A DNA stretch of 64,000 bases from Zea mays (taxonomy: Eukaryota > Streptophyta > Magnoliopsida > Poales > Poaceae), in the NCBI RefSeq assembly GCF_902167145.1, contig NC_050101.1, positions 179,548,428-179,612,427 of the forward strand. The letters run 5' to 3'. A program made the translations under genes and the position numbers. A model generated the notes under the pieces. That model made no database searches. It had not been told where the DNA came from and saw only the letters and a program-made list of their open reading frames with translations. This document shows, piece after piece, positions 19,918 to 31,480 of this stretch (position 1 is the stretch's first letter; every line of letters starts with the position of its first letter).

Positions 19918-21888
19918 CTAGAATGGCTTGTCCCACTGGAGTTGCGATAGGGAAAGGAGAATCACCTGCCACCCTTTCTTCTTGACAAAAGACAGACTAG
20001 CATGTTGCATCTGTAAGTCTCCCAAACCATGAATAGACAGATGCAGTACGCAACACTGATCACCACCTAGATTATGCTTTCCATTGAACAGCTCCCATTT
20101 TGCTTCAATTGTATGAAGTTGAACGGGTTCTGCAAAGACCACAACCAATTGTGACAGAATAGACTGGCCTTTGGGCTCCAAAGTGGACATCCCGTGTTCC
20201 CCAGCAGATTCATATATCAGGTGGTCTGGAAGTAGTTGTAACTTGATCAAGGCCCCAGAAGGAAATGAAGACACCAAACCTTGCAAACAGACCGACGTTC
20301 CCTGATAGGAGATAATCATCCACTTGTTGTACCAGCCCACTTTCATCGTGCTATGCACTTGTAACCAGTTCCTACCCAGGTTGAGATCCACCAATGGCAA
20401 GGATAGAAATATCAGGTCGACGACGAACTGGTAACCAGACATGGGCCATCTAGTTTGTGGTAACTGATGAGAACAAGAGATGATCGGACTCTTGGCCACT
20501 TTTACATTCAGACAGCGCTCCAAGGGTTGAACACCAGTCAACAATGGAAAGTACTTATCATTGATGGAAGTATGTGAAGATCCTGAATTAATGAGCACCA
20601 AAATATCTTGATGCTGAATTTGACCTTGTAAACGCCATGTGGTAGCTGTCTCGGTACCAGACCATGCTGAAGATGACAACACCATCAGGAGCTGATCAGA
20701 GTTGATGAGGTTGAAGCGAGCAGGGTGGGATATAACCCTGATGCAGCCTTGGTAGAAAAGATTTCCTGGATCCCACGATTGCACTAATTTTCTGCAACAA
20801 AATTTCCAGCAAAATCCATGGAAGTTATGAATCCCACTCCACCAGACACGTACTGAAGACTGCAGCAAAGCATCGAAACCGTCGAGTACAAGTGAGATAA
20901 TACTAGCAGCCCCATGACCGTTTAGGCCTCCTTCAATAATCTCTAACTCATACTTCTTAAGTACTAGCGGGCCACATTTTTCACCACTCTTCTGCTGCGC
21001 CAAGGCTTCAATAAGTTCATATCCTAGCCATGTAAGTAACTCATGCAAAGTGACAGAAGCTCTGATGTATCGTTGAAGTAACCATGGTGGTTTCCAAACA
21101 AAAAGAGCATTCAAATTCATACAACAATTAATCATCGATGTGAAACTCGGCCATGGCATTGGACGTATCATACCACACACATGAAAAATCTCCAATGGAA
21201 TGAGGATAAAGTGAGCATGGTAGGATATGAATATACCCTTCCTATCCACCATGTTCCATCCCGGCGCAGCGGAATCCAGCAGCACGTCGACGAGGTGGTT
21301 GTCCAGCAGGTTGACCTCGTAGACGTACAATATGCCTCTGTTGGTCTTGGCGATTAGGCCGGACTTGAACGCATTGCCGCCCTCGGTGGCGGCCTTGAGG
21401 AACGCGGTTTTGCCGACCCTTGCCATGCCGTAGATGTCAACGGCGCCCACGTCATCGTCACAGACACAGGTGTGGAGCTCGTGGAGCAGCGCGTCCTTGC
21501 CGCGAACCGACGCGCTCGGCATCTCCTCGAAGCGGATCTGGACGAGCTCGACGGTGTCCTTGCGGAAGTCTGCCTGCTCGTTGAGGTGGTAGGTGGCCTT
21601 TGTAGCTGGACTGCTGGAGGCCGGGTCGGGCGAAAGCTGCAGGGGCGGCTGGTACTCGTCGACGATCCGCGCGGCGGCGTCCTCGAGCAGGATGCACCCG
21701 ATCTGACTGGTGGCCTCCACGTCTTGGCGCTCAACAGCGTCGACCATGAGCTTGCCATGGTGGAGGGAAACGACTCTCCCTCGAAGACAGGTTCCTCGTC
21801 GAAGATAGGACCCTCGTCGAAGACAGGTTCTTCTTGCTGCTAGAAGGTGTAGTAGCTCGCTGTGAAGTGGCTGTGGAGCTCGTCGCAC
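19918..21888 (-). pseudogene. Chimeric ORF of element A: NB-ARC-like + ChlI-like + retropepsin
   Basis: One open frame of 656 codons. Residues about 90-166 resemble the start of an NBS-LRR nucleotide-binding domain (QIRFEEMPS, GKDALLHELH, VGAVDIYGMARVGKTAFL with a P-loop). Residues about 167-231 (21196-21390) resemble the Mg-chelatase subunit ChlI: GGNAFKSGLIAKTNRGILYV, EVNLLDNHLVDVLLDSAA and ISYHAHFILI. The Walker-B-like YVDE of ChlI is YVYE here. Residues 231-400 are unrecognised, with a second short ISHPARFNLI word. Residues 425-500 are a Gypsy protease (VLINSGSSHTSI, normally DSGS), followed by the linker to a missing reverse transcriptase. ChlI normally inserts Mg into protoporphyrin in plastids; this piece lacks most of the AAA+ domain and should not be active. 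Identification of the ChlI piece is firm, the NB-ARC piece likely. Confidence 0.75.
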
Positions 21889-22072
21889 CGCGCGTCCACG
21901 CGGCGCTCGACGCCGTCACAGCGACCAACAATTTTCTCGGTAAGGCGGGCTTCCATCAGGCGCATTTCGTCGAGCACCTTACAAGCGATGGCATCGAACA
22001 AATCCATAGCAGTGGATCGCGGACGCCGATGCGCTGCTCCGAGCGGATCCAGGATGCTGCTCTGATACCAGA

Positions 22073-22297
22073 TGTTAGCAACACAGAAGCTTCTAGAGAG
22101 ATAACATGTAGAGAGAAAGTAGCAGTAACGTGGAAAGGGGGTAAGGGAAGGAGAAGACGAGAGGATATGTGATAATAGTGTTTGTATTCTGATAATTGGT
22201 AATTGATAACCCTCTTAGCCTATACAACTGTCCTTTTATAGCTATAGAAACCCACTTGTCCCCTGGCAATGGCCCCACATAGCAGCTACTCCTAACA
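22073..22297 (-). repeat. 5' LTR of element A
   Basis: 225 bp, essentially identical to 19487-19711. The initiator-Met-type primer-binding site directly follows it on minus (RC of 22058-22070). Confidence 0.92.
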
Positions 22298-22643
22298 TGT
22301 TGTTGATCTTCACATGTGGATTAGGGTGGCTTCAATGCATTTCACGGGACGCGCCAAAGGTTGGTTGCATCGCCGCGTACCATTCTGGTCGTGGTCTTGG
22401 TCTGAATTTTGTGCCCATGTTCACGATTGCTTTGCACGTGATCAACACGAGTCCTTGATTCGCCAGTTGTTCCACATACGGCACTTAGGATCGGTTGCAT
22501 ATTATGTTGATCGTTTTTCCATTTTAGTGGATCACCTCTCTGCTTATGAAGAACATGTCGATCCATTATATTATACTATGTGTTTCGTAGATGGTATGCA
22601 TGTCCGCTATTATGGTGCAACGTCCCTCTACATTGGATACTGC

Positions 22644-22874
22644 TGTTAGCGTTACGGATGCTTCTAGCGAGAAATAGCAGGTATAGAGAGAGAAAGCTAG
22701 CAGTAACATGGAGACATGTAAAGGAAGGAAGAAGACAGAGAATAGACGATGATAGTGTTTGTATTCTGATAATTGGTAATTGATATCCATCTTAGCCTAT
22801 ACAACTGTCCTTTTATAGCTGCAGAAACCCACTTGCCCCTTGGCAATGGCCCCACATGGCAGCCACTCCTAACA
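22644..22874 (-). repeat. 3' LTR of element B
   Basis: 231 bp, TGTTAGGAGTGGCTGCC on minus through to CGCTAACA. It is clearly homologous to the LTRs of A and G but with more differences, so it is an older insertion or another subfamily. Confidence 0.85.
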
Positions 22875-22892
22875 TTTCCCACCGCTTGAAAT

Positions 22893-22912
22893 GCGGCTTG
22901 CCCTCAAGCCGC
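22893..22912. repeat. Perfect hairpin beside the polypurine tract, element B
   Basis: Same GCGGCTTG-CCCT-CAAGCCGC hairpin as in element A at the same distance from the LTR. Confidence 0.7.
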
Positions 22913-23158
22913 TAACCATAATCGCCAAGTTGCCGGAGGCCATGCACAGTCCAGGCGCTCAAACTCCATAGGTGGAGGCCACAGTTGCTTGAATCCTACT
23001 ACACTGTGAGCAAGTCCTGCTAAGTCATGAATCAGGGGCTGCATCCAAGCTTGGTCACCTCCTTTCTGTTCATACATCACACAACCTTTATGCCAGGTTC
23101 CCAATAGAGGAGGAGCTACTTTAGGCAGTAACATGTAGTAGTTTGGATGATAATCGAG
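22913..23158 (-). other. Element B sequence between PPR fragment and polypurine tract
   Basis: About 245 bp with no open frame of note. It separates the end of the PPR piece (stop at 23159) from the hairpin and LTR. Origin unclear: degenerate retroelement or captured 3' sequence. Confidence 0.4.
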
Positions 23159-24370
23159 TCACTCCATTGGATAATTTGGGCACCCAGGAATACCGAGGTC
23201 CTGGAGCATGCCAAATGACCTGACCACATCGTCAGTGCGCCCCGCCTTGCCATAGCATCGGCTGAGTGAGGTCCAGACAAAGATATTTGGCTTTAATCCA
23301 GCCTCCACCATTTCATTCAGTATGACCTCTACACCTAGGACGTTGGCAGTTGATGAATACTGCATCACCATCGATGAGTACCTCCACTTATCAGGCTTGG
23401 AATGATCATCCATGGGCACGCTGAGGTCTCTGAAGATCTCCTCAGCCTTGTCCACATAGCCAATGTCGGCGTACATGGATAGAAGCATGTTGTAGAGCAT
23501 CACGCCCATTGCCTCATCCTTCATCAGCTGGTACACAGCCATGGCATCCTCGCCAGTGAGTGCCCTAGTGTATGCATGCAGGAGACAATAGTAAGCCGTC
23601 CTACTGGGCTGCACTTGCTTGTTAACCATCTCCCTGTGGATGGTCTTCACCACCCAAGGTTGCAACACATGGCCCATGACATCCAACATTGTGTTGCACA
23701 TGACCAGGTTTGGCTTCACACCAGTTGCCTTCATTTCCTCGAATACGTTGAGTGCACCGTTGAAGTTGCCACTGGTTGAGTGGACCTTGTTCACTGTACA
23801 ACAGAGCACAGGGTCCAGCTGCCATTTCTCCGCGCGAGCGCGACAGAGGGCTGCCTCGAAGTTCCCAGTGTGGATGTACGTGTCGATCACCGCAGAGTAT
23901 GTGAGCCAGTCCGGTGAGCACCCAAACTCCGGCATCTTGTCGAACCACTCGACAACCTTGCTCAGGAGGCCGTAGGCGCACACAACTGATGATGGTCGAG
24001 AAGATGGTGTTGCCGGGCTGCATGCCGTGCCGTAGCATCTTGGCCCATAGCGCCTCGGTCTCGCGCCAGTGTCGTTTCTTGCGCAGCAGCTTGAGCTTGA
24101 CTTTGTAGATGATGACCTTCTTCCAGACCTCAACGTTTCCTAGGAACCAGCGGAGAGCGAGCACAGCGATCTCTGGCCTGGTGGCGGTAGCCATGTTGAG
24201 CATGATGACGGTGTCCTGCTCGGAGGGAGGCTCAGGAAAGGCAGACTGAAGCCCGGCCTCTACGACGGCTTCGTCAGGATCGCATGCCTTGAGCACCGCC
24301 GCGGTGGAGGCGAGACGTGCGTGGCGGCCCAACCCAGCACGCATGGGTGTGTCAGCAACTCTCATCCCAT
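23159..24370 (-). pseudogene. Captured PPR gene fragment resembling ATP4 / SVR7 (PPR-SMR type)
   Basis: Two overlapping minus-strand frames joined by a frameshift near 23985. Frame one reads ACDPDEAVVEAGLQSAFPEP, PEIAVLALRWFLGNVEVWKK, WRETEALWAKMLRHGMQPG and STIISCVRL. Frame two continues with VVEWFDKMPEFGCSPDWLTY, SAVIDTYIHTGN, ALNVFEEMKATGVKPNLV, EEIFRDLSVPMDD and KAGRTDDVVRSFGMLQDLGI. These are consecutive PPR motifs in the order of the plastid PPR-SMR protein called ATP4 in maize and SVR7 in Arabidopsis, which acts on plastid ATP-synthase mRNAs. The C-terminal SMR domain is missing: the frame diverges after QDLGI and stops at PNYPME. A frameshift and loss of the N-terminus and SMR domain make this non-functional. 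It has no introns, so RNA-mediated capture is possible. Confidence 0.8.
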
Positions 24371-24589
24371 GAACCCTCAACGTCGTCGCGATGGACGTGC
24401 CAATCCGCTCATGCGCGTCGTCCAGGTTGTGGATGAAGGCCGGGTAGCAGGTGACCATCTGGAAGCACCAGAGCTCATGGGAAAAGTCTGGAAGACCGAT
24501 GGTGTGGTGCAGGGCACAGTTGGAGCCGTAGTCATCGGAGCTAGGCCCACCCACGATGTAGACCACGAGGAGGTTGGGTATGGAGTAGG
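24371..24589 (-). other. Unidentified coding-like segment of element B
   Basis: The minus-strand frame stays open upstream of the PPR piece (HTYSIPNLLVVYIVGG, GLPDFSHELWCFQMVT, FIHNLDDAHERIGTS). It does not look like PPR or gag. It continues across the Sirevirus insertion into 56292-56711. It may be another captured host gene; I do not recognise it. Confidence 0.4.
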
Positions 24590-26239
24590 TGTGAATCATC
24601 TAGGCCCCTTAGTGATGTTTTGGTAATTAATGATAACTATTTGTGGACTAATAGTTCTTAGAGAAATAAGAATGCAGGTTGGACCACAGAGAACAGAAAA
24701 TCTTGGAGACTTATAAGTATTGGTTGTGGATCAAGTGAAGACAAAGGTATAACATAGGTTTTTGTTTTTGCCGGTCTCTAGGAGTTTAGAGAAGACATTT
24801 GACCGGATTAGTAGGCTAGATGGCCGTACTATTAAGAGGGGTCAATGACTTTGGTCTGTGTAAAACTTAGTCTAACAACACTTCCGGTTTCGAGAGTTAA
24901 AAAATCTTTTCGAAAGCATGTTTGAAAAGTTGCTAAGTCATGGGGTTGGCGGACCGTCCGGGCCAAGTGGCCGGGCCGTCCGCGGTCTATCCAGAGGGGT
25001 CCGAAGTATGTTCACTTCGGACTGGTCCTGTATGTTTGTACTACGGACCGTCCGGGCCTTGGGGCCGGACCGTCCGTAGTCCTGACCAAAGAGGGTCGCC
25101 CTCTGCACAGTCCCTGTATAATTGTACGGACTGTCTGGCCGGGGTCGGCGGACCGTCCGCAGGTGCCAAATTTGTTTGGCAGGGACTGTGTGTTTTTGGG
25201 CACTTGTACTACGGACTGTCCGGGGTCTGAGCCCGGACAGTACTAACTCCCAGGTCGTGGACCGTCCAACCTTGTATGGCGGATAGTCCGCGTGTGTTAT
25301 CTCATCGTGGTCAGAGCTCTGGTGCTCCATGTTGCGAGGTTTCGAATGGTCCGACCAAGGTTGGCAGACTGTCCGAACTTCGCTTTTTCTGACAGCTCTG
25401 ACATATTTCAAACTGGAAATCTAGCTGTTACTTGTACGGCGGACCGTTCGGCCTAAGGGCGCGGACCGTCCGCGTGTGCGCAAAAGTTGTGCTAGTTGCA
25501 CATAACGGTTAGAAATGTGAAGTGGGCTATAAATAGAAGGGGAGCTCGTGTGTGAGGCTTCTCTTGGCCATTCCTTGCACACTTTGAGCTCATTTGTGAT
25601 CCTCCCACTCATTCTCTCACACTCCTTGCTTGAGATTGCATTCTAGTGAGAGATTGAGAGCTCCTAGTGCATTTGCATCCATTGGTGATTCTTGAGGCAC
25701 TAGGTGGTACACTGGGCAAGTGTCATCGGCTTGTTATTCTTGGAGGTTGCCGCCTTCTAGACGGCTCGGGTGTTGTCTCCGTCGAGCTCTCCAAGAAAAT
25801 TGTGGAGGAGCCGCGGTGTCGATTGTGAGGGGTTCGCGCCTACCTCGTCGGAGCGGCAAAGGCGACACTAGTGGAAACGAGGTATTGAGAGATTTCTTGT
25901 CCACTTGGCTCAAAGATCAAGCCACATCTTGATAAAGGAGCAAGTGAGAGCTTGAAGTCCACCTCAACGTGGATTAGGAGTGATCGGCAAATCACCGATA
26001 CCACGGGATAAAATCCGGTGTCTTTCTCTTCTCGCATTACTTATTACTGTGCAAGTAATTAGTATTTCGTGTATTGTCTCTCTTGTATACAATTACCATA
26101 GTTGTTTCTCATAGATTGCTTACTTGTTGTCACTAGAAAATTTATACCTCTTATCATATTGATTAAATTTCTCTAGTGTTTTTGATTTTAGTCAAAACTG
26201 TCTATTCACCCCCCTCTAGCCGGTGTCCTAGATCCTACA
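24590..26239 (+). repeat. 5' LTR of element D
   Basis: 1650 bp, starting TGTGAATCATCTAGGCCCC and ending GATCCTACA. It contains many copies of CGGACCGTCCG-like palindromes between 24945 and 25480, a TATAAATAG box near 25530 and the CACCCCCCTCTAG word close to its end. It lacks 38 bp that are present in the 3' LTR at about 54886. Confidence 0.92.
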
Positions 26240-26240
26240 A

Positions 26241-26256
26241 GTGGTATCAGAGCCAA
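26241..26256 (+). promoter_or_regulatory. Primer-binding site of element D
   Basis: GTGGTATCAGAGCCAAG directly follows the LTR; TGGTATCAGAGC is complementary to the 3' end of plant initiator tRNA-Met, the usual Copia primer. Confidence 0.85.
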
Positions 26257-26300
26257 GGACTCCATTGTTTGTGGATCTAATCATTCCGAAGTTGGACAAA

Positions 26301-29300
26301 ATGGCTAGTAACAACAATGTGCACATTGGGAAGCCACCACATTTTGATGGGAATAACTATGACTATTGGAAAATAAGAATGCCAATGCATCTTATAGCAA
26401 TGGGTGGAAAAATTTGGCAAGTTGTCAAGGATGGGTTGTTGTGTTGAAACAAGATGAACCATCGGCTAGTGACAATGAAAACATTCTTACAAATGATCAA
26501 GCCATGAATGTATTCTATGATGCTCTTGACATAAATGAGTTCAATCGTATCAAGAATCTCACAACTGCTCATGAGATTTGGACTAAGCTAATGGAAATTC
26601 ATGAAGGAACTACAATTGTGAAGAGTGCAAAGCTATATGTGTGCAAAGGAAAATTTGAGCAATTCATTATGAAAGAAGAAAGTGTATCCAATATGTTCAA
26701 CCGGTTAAATGAGATAGTGAATGAGCTCAAGGGACTTGGTTTTGATGTACCAGATGTGGATTTCACTCATAAGTTCCGTAGATCCCTTCCGGAGAAGTAT
26801 GAGACTATTGTGACCATGCTAGTAAGAAGCGATTTATCTACAACTTCTCCAACTGAAGTATTGGGAGAAATTCTTACTCAAGATATATTCAAGAAATCTC
26901 AAGCCAATGCTATAAGTTTGGCAAAGAAAGTGAAGAATGAATCAATCGCTCTCAAAGCTAAAGCTTCTAAGGCAATTGAAAAAGAAGATAGTGATGATGA
27001 AGAAAATGAAAGCGAAAGTGATGGAGATATGGCTCTATTTGTAAAGAAATTCAACAAATTCATGAAGAAGAAGAGGGGTCAACCTAGAAGAGACCAAACA
27101 TCAAGAAGAAATGCTTTCAATGATAGAAAGTGTTTTGAGTGTGGGGAACCCAATCACATCGCCATGAATTGCCCTAACAAGAAGAAGAAGGGCAAATATG
27201 GAGATGATAAGAAGAAGAAGAAATTCTACAACAAGAAGAAAGATGGCAAAGCCTACCTACTTTAATGGGATTCGGATGCTAGCTCGGATGATGATGATGA
27301 CACCTCATCCAAGCTTAATGCCGGAATTGTCATCAAGGAAGCCCCTTCACTTTTCTCATCCCCTCATTGTCTCATGGCAAAGGGAGATGCTAAGGTGAAC
27401 TACAAGGCGAGAGGGAATCATTGGGTGTTGGATAGTGGATGCACTCAACACATGACCGGAGATATGAAAATGTTCACCCAAATGAGTGTGGAAGATTGCT
27501 CAAGTTATGATAGTATCACATTTGGAGATAATCGCAAAGGAAAAGTTAAATGTTTGGGTAAAATTGCTATTTCAAATGATTATTCCATATCAAATGTGCT
27601 CTTGGTTGAGTCTTTGAATTTTAATTTACTATCCGTAGCTCAATTATGTGATTTAGGATTTAGTTGCAATTTTACCGTTGATGATGTTATTATCTCTAGT
27701 GTTGATGGTAGCAATCTTAAGTTTAAAGGCTTTAGATATGAAAAATCTTTATCTTGTTGATTTCTCATCCAATGAGGCAAAGCTCACAACTTGCTTATTC
27801 TCAAAGGCTTCACTAGGTTGGTTATGGCATAGAAGACTTGGTCATGTTGGAATGAAGCAACTCAATCGTTTAACCAAACATGACTTAGTCCATGGCTTGA
27901 AAGATGTGAAATTTGAGAAGAACAAATTGTGTAGCTCTTGTCAAGCCGGGAAGCAAGTGGAAAATACTCATCCAAATAAGAGTCAAATGTCTACTCATCG
28001 GCCTTTAGAATTACTTCACATGGATTTATTTGGACCAACATCTTTTGTGAGTATTGGCGGTAATTCCTATTGCCTTGTGATTGTGGATGATTATTCTAGA
28101 TTCACTTGGGTTTATTTTCTTCGAGATAAATCTAATGTGTTTGAAACATTCAAGTCATTTGCTATATTGGCTCAAAACCAATTTAATTTTGATATCAAGA
28201 AAGTTAGAAGTGATAATGGGTCGGAATTCAAAAATGCTAGAATTGATGAATTTTCTTCCAAATATACTTCGGAACAAAACGGTATTGTTAAAAGGAATAA
28301 TAGGACTCTCATTGATATGGCTAGGTCTATGCTAGCGGAATATAATGTGTCAGATTCTTATTGGGCCGAAGCCATAAACACCGCTTGTCACACATCAAAT
28401 AGGCTATACTGTCACAAGCTCTTGAAGAAAACTCCCTATGAAATTGCTCATTGGTAGAAAGCCAAATATCTCATATTTTAGAGTATTCGGTTGCAAATGC
28501 TATATTTTGAGAAAGGGAAGCCGACTCTCTAAATTTGAGAAGAAATGTGATGAGGGTTTTCTACTTGGATATTCATCAAATAGCAAGGCTTATAGAGTTT
28601 TCAACAAGACTCATGGTATTATTGAAGAAGCATATGATGTTGAATTTGATGAAACAAATGGGTCTCAAGATGAAAACGATAATCTTGATGATGTTGATGG
28701 AGCTCAATTGAGAAATGTTATGAAAACAATGGCTATTGTCGATATAAAGCCAAAAAAGATGATGTTGATAATAGTGTAGTTGTCATTCCATCCTCTTCAA
28801 CCCTAAATGAAGAAAATCACCAAAGCCAACAAAATGATGAAGTTGTGGATGCTCATGATCAAGATACTTCAAGTCATTCGGTCCCTCCTCATGCTTCAAC
28901 TAGTAATTCTCAAATGGTATCAAGAATCCATCATTCTATTGTGAAGGATCACCCAGTTGATCAAATTGTGGGCGACATTAGTAAGGGTGTTCAAACTCGC
29001 TCTCGTATAGCTTCATTTTGTGAACACTTCTCTTTTGTATCTTTTATGGAACCTAACCGTGTAGATGAAGCTCTACTTGATGTTGATTGGGTGAATGCAA
29101 TGCATGAGGAATTAAATAACTTCACCCGAAATGAAGTTTGGGAGCTTATTGAGAGACCAAAGAACCACAATGTTATTGGTACCAAATGGTTGTTTCGCAA
29201 CAAGCACAATGAAGATGGATTAGTAGTAAGAAACAAGGCAAGATTAGTGGCACAAGGGTATACTCAAATAGAGGGATTGGATTTCGGTGAGACATTTGCT

Positions 29301-30583
29301 CCCGTGGCAAGATTGGAAGCAATCTGGATCCTTCTTGCTTATGCTTGTGCTCATAATATCAAGATCTACCAAATGGATGTAAAGAGTGCCTTTCTAAACG
29401 GTAAGATTAGTGAACTAGTGTATGTTGAACAATCTCTCGGTTTTGAGGACCCCAAAAGACCTAACCATGTGTACAAGCTTTCTAAAGCTCTCTATGGGCT
29501 TAAGCAAGCCCCACGCGCTTGGTATGAAAGGCTTAGGGGTTTCTTGCTTTCCAAAGACTTTAAAATTGGGAAGGTTGACACTACTCTATTCACTAAAAGA
29601 GTTGGGAAAGATTTGTTTGTTTGTCAAATTTATGTTGATGATATTATTTTTGGATCCACTAATGAGTTGTTTTGTGAGGAGTTTGGAAAAATGATGTCAA
29701 TGGAATTTGAAATGTCTATGATAGGAGAATTGAGCTTCTTTCTCGGTCTTCAAATCAAACAATTGAAGGATGGAATCTTTGTAAGTCAATCAAAATATCT
29801 GAAGGATATGCTCAAGAAGTTTGACTTAGAAAATGCAAAGCCTATCAAGACTCCTATGGCAACAAATGGTCATCTAGACTTAGATGAGGGAGGTACAATG
29901 GTTGATCTAAAACTTTTTCGCTCAATAATTGGTAGCTTGCTTTACATTACCGCATCTAAGCCCGATGTTATGTTTAGTGTTTGCATGTGTGCTCGATTTC
30001 AAGCTTCACCTAGAGAGATTCACTTGAAAGCCGCAAAAAGAATTCTAAGATATTTGAAGTATACCCCCAATATTGGTCAATAGTATCCCAAAGGTGCTCA
30101 ATTTGAATTGATTGGATATTTGGATTCGGACTATGTGGGTTGCAAAGTTGATAGGAAGAGCACCTCCGGTTGTTGTCAATTTCTTGGGAGGTCTCTTGTT
30201 TCATGGTCTTCTAAGAAGCAAAATTTCGTTGCTCTCTCTACCGCCGAGGCAGAATATATATCGACCGATAATTGTTGTGCTCAAATATTATGGATGAAAC
30301 ATACTCTATTGGTTATGGGATCACTTTCAAGAATGTGCCTCTCATGTGTGATAATGAGAGTGCGGTAAAATTGGCTACAAATCCGGTCCAACACTCAAGA
30401 ACGAAGCATATTGATATACGTCATCACTTCTTGAGAGATCATGTTGGAAAGGGAGATATCTCTATATATTCGATTGGCATGGATGATCAATTGGCCGATA
30501 TATTTATAAAGCCATTAGATGAAACGAGGTTTTGCAAATTAAGAAGTGAAATGAATGTGATAGATCTCTCAAACATGGCTTGA
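26301..30583 (+). pseudogene. Copia gag-pol polyprotein of element D (Sirevirus)
   Basis: Domains in the Copia order. Gag: start MASNNNVHIGKPPHFDGNNY, zinc knuckle CFECGEPNHIAMNC near 27131. Protease: WVLDSGCTQHMTG near 27423. Integrase: GAG pre-integrase WLWHRRLGHVG, then HMDLFGP, DDYSRF and SDNGSEF. Reverse transcriptase: [17 protein letters not shown] and YVDDIIFGS near 29635. RNase H: GYLDSDYVGC, SSKKQNFVALSTAEAEYI, ADIFIKPLDE. At least six lesions are visible: stop after GLLC (26445), stop after AYLL (27264), a frameshift near 27760, a stop after IAHW (28457), a stop at 30083 (NIGQ) and a frameshift near 30300. The order protease-integrase-RT-RNase H identifies Copia. Confidence 0.9.
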
Positions 30584-31480
30584 GGTTGAATACACATGTG
30601 TAGTATTGCATTTAGATTCCAAATGTGCTCTCTAGGCTATTTATTGGATATTTTTGATGATTTTTTGATTCTTGTTTGATCTAAATAGTTTTATATGAAA
30701 ATTTGTGTTACTCAAGTACATAATGTGTATATGCATGCATACTAACCCTTGGATTGGTCAAAATGTCCATATTTGAGCGATAAACCAAATTTAAAATTCA
30801 AAATCAGAAAGTGGACAAAGTTTGGATATTTGAGTATCAGGTCACGGACTGTCCGGGTAATGACCGCGAACCGTCCGACGTATCAGGTTCTGGACAGTCC
30901 GAGTCAGCAGAGCAGATTGTCTGAATTGACAGGGCGCGGACCGTCTGTAGACCCCACGCGGACCGTCTGTGATAGGCAGATAAATCGGGCAGAGGCAGTC
31001 AGATTGTCACTTTCAACACTTGTCTCTTTCTCTCTCACACTCCACACGCCAAAGGTGATTCTTGTCGTTTGTGAGCGGACGGTGAACCAAAATTGCGCAC
31101 GGACTGTCCGGGAGATTGTTTGGAGTTCATCAACCATGTCTTCATCTCGGTATTTCAAAATCTCATGGAATTTGTCTGATTTATTCAAATTTGGGGTTTC
31201 ATAGGGTTTTCTCTCTGATCTAGAATTAGGCAGTGGAAATACAATTTTGATTGGTGGAATTGCTCGTGTTACTCATTGTGAATATGGTGCAAAAATTTGA
31301 ATGGATTTGGATGGTTATTTTCTGTCAAATCGATGATTAGATGGATGGGGCGACTAGGGTTCTAGAAATCGCCTCTGGACGGTCGCGGACCGTCCGCCAG
31401 GATGGCGTGGACAGTCCGGCCCCCTAGCGCAGACAGTCCGGTCGCTGACAGAAACTTACACTTTCTTTCTCTATGTTGTG
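30584..31480 (+). other. Element D spacer between pol and env-like ORF
   Basis: About 900 bp without a convincing gene. It contains further GGACNGTCC-type palindromes (30845-30970, 31080-31110, 31375-31445). It could hold the promoter or an intron of the env-like gene. Confidence 0.5.

Larger units (their letters stand above)
19487..22297 (-). mobile_element. Element A: young non-autonomous Gypsy element with host gene fragments
   Basis: Total 2811 bp, flanked by TSD TGTTG (19482-19486 and 22298-22302). Both LTRs are 225 bp and I see only one difference (CCCTTTTAG against CCCTCTTAG), so the insertion is very recent. Transcription is on minus: LTR 22297-22073, primer-binding site TGGTATCAGAGCAGC next to it, a short gag start (MDLFDAIACKVLDEMRLMEA), then an open frame of 656 codons mixing host gene pieces and a retroviral-type protease, a G-rich polypurine tract and the second LTR. 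Reverse transcriptase, RNase H and integrase are absent, so it must have been mobilised by another element. Confidence 0.9.
18476..22643 (+). pseudogene. Gag of element J (interrupted)
   Basis: The first part is a coiled-coil gag N-terminus (QMDGRLSQMEQRLTDALIG, then ELEQRLADAEQK). It is followed by a duplicated segment and a Ser/Pro linker (PTTPSPMGQSA). After element A the retrotransposon-gag core resumes at 22303 with MWIRVASMHFTGRAKGWLHR and FCAHVHDCFARDQHES. Frameshifts and stops are present. The 158-bp duplication (18561/19024), solo LTR G and element A all disrupt it. Confidence 0.65.
22644..24589 (-). mobile_element. Element B, 3' part: Gypsy element of the A family carrying a PPR gene piece
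   Basis: The 3' LTR (22644-22874) and the next 39 bp are almost identical to those of element A, including the polypurine tract and hairpin. The interior, however, holds a PPR gene fragment. Sirevirus D interrupts the element at 24590, and it resumes at 56292-57072. The TSD beside 22644 would be ACTGC; its partner is lost with the 5' LTR. Confidence 0.7.

Noticed and set aside
20695..20760. Second ChlI fragment (ISHPARFNLI word)
   Set aside because: Ten residues only; too short to separate from chance, so noted in the ORF entry but not called.
21391..21621. An intact resistance gene in element A
   Set aside because: Only the N-terminal edge of an NB-ARC-like domain with P-loop is present; no further NB-ARC motifs or LRRs follow.
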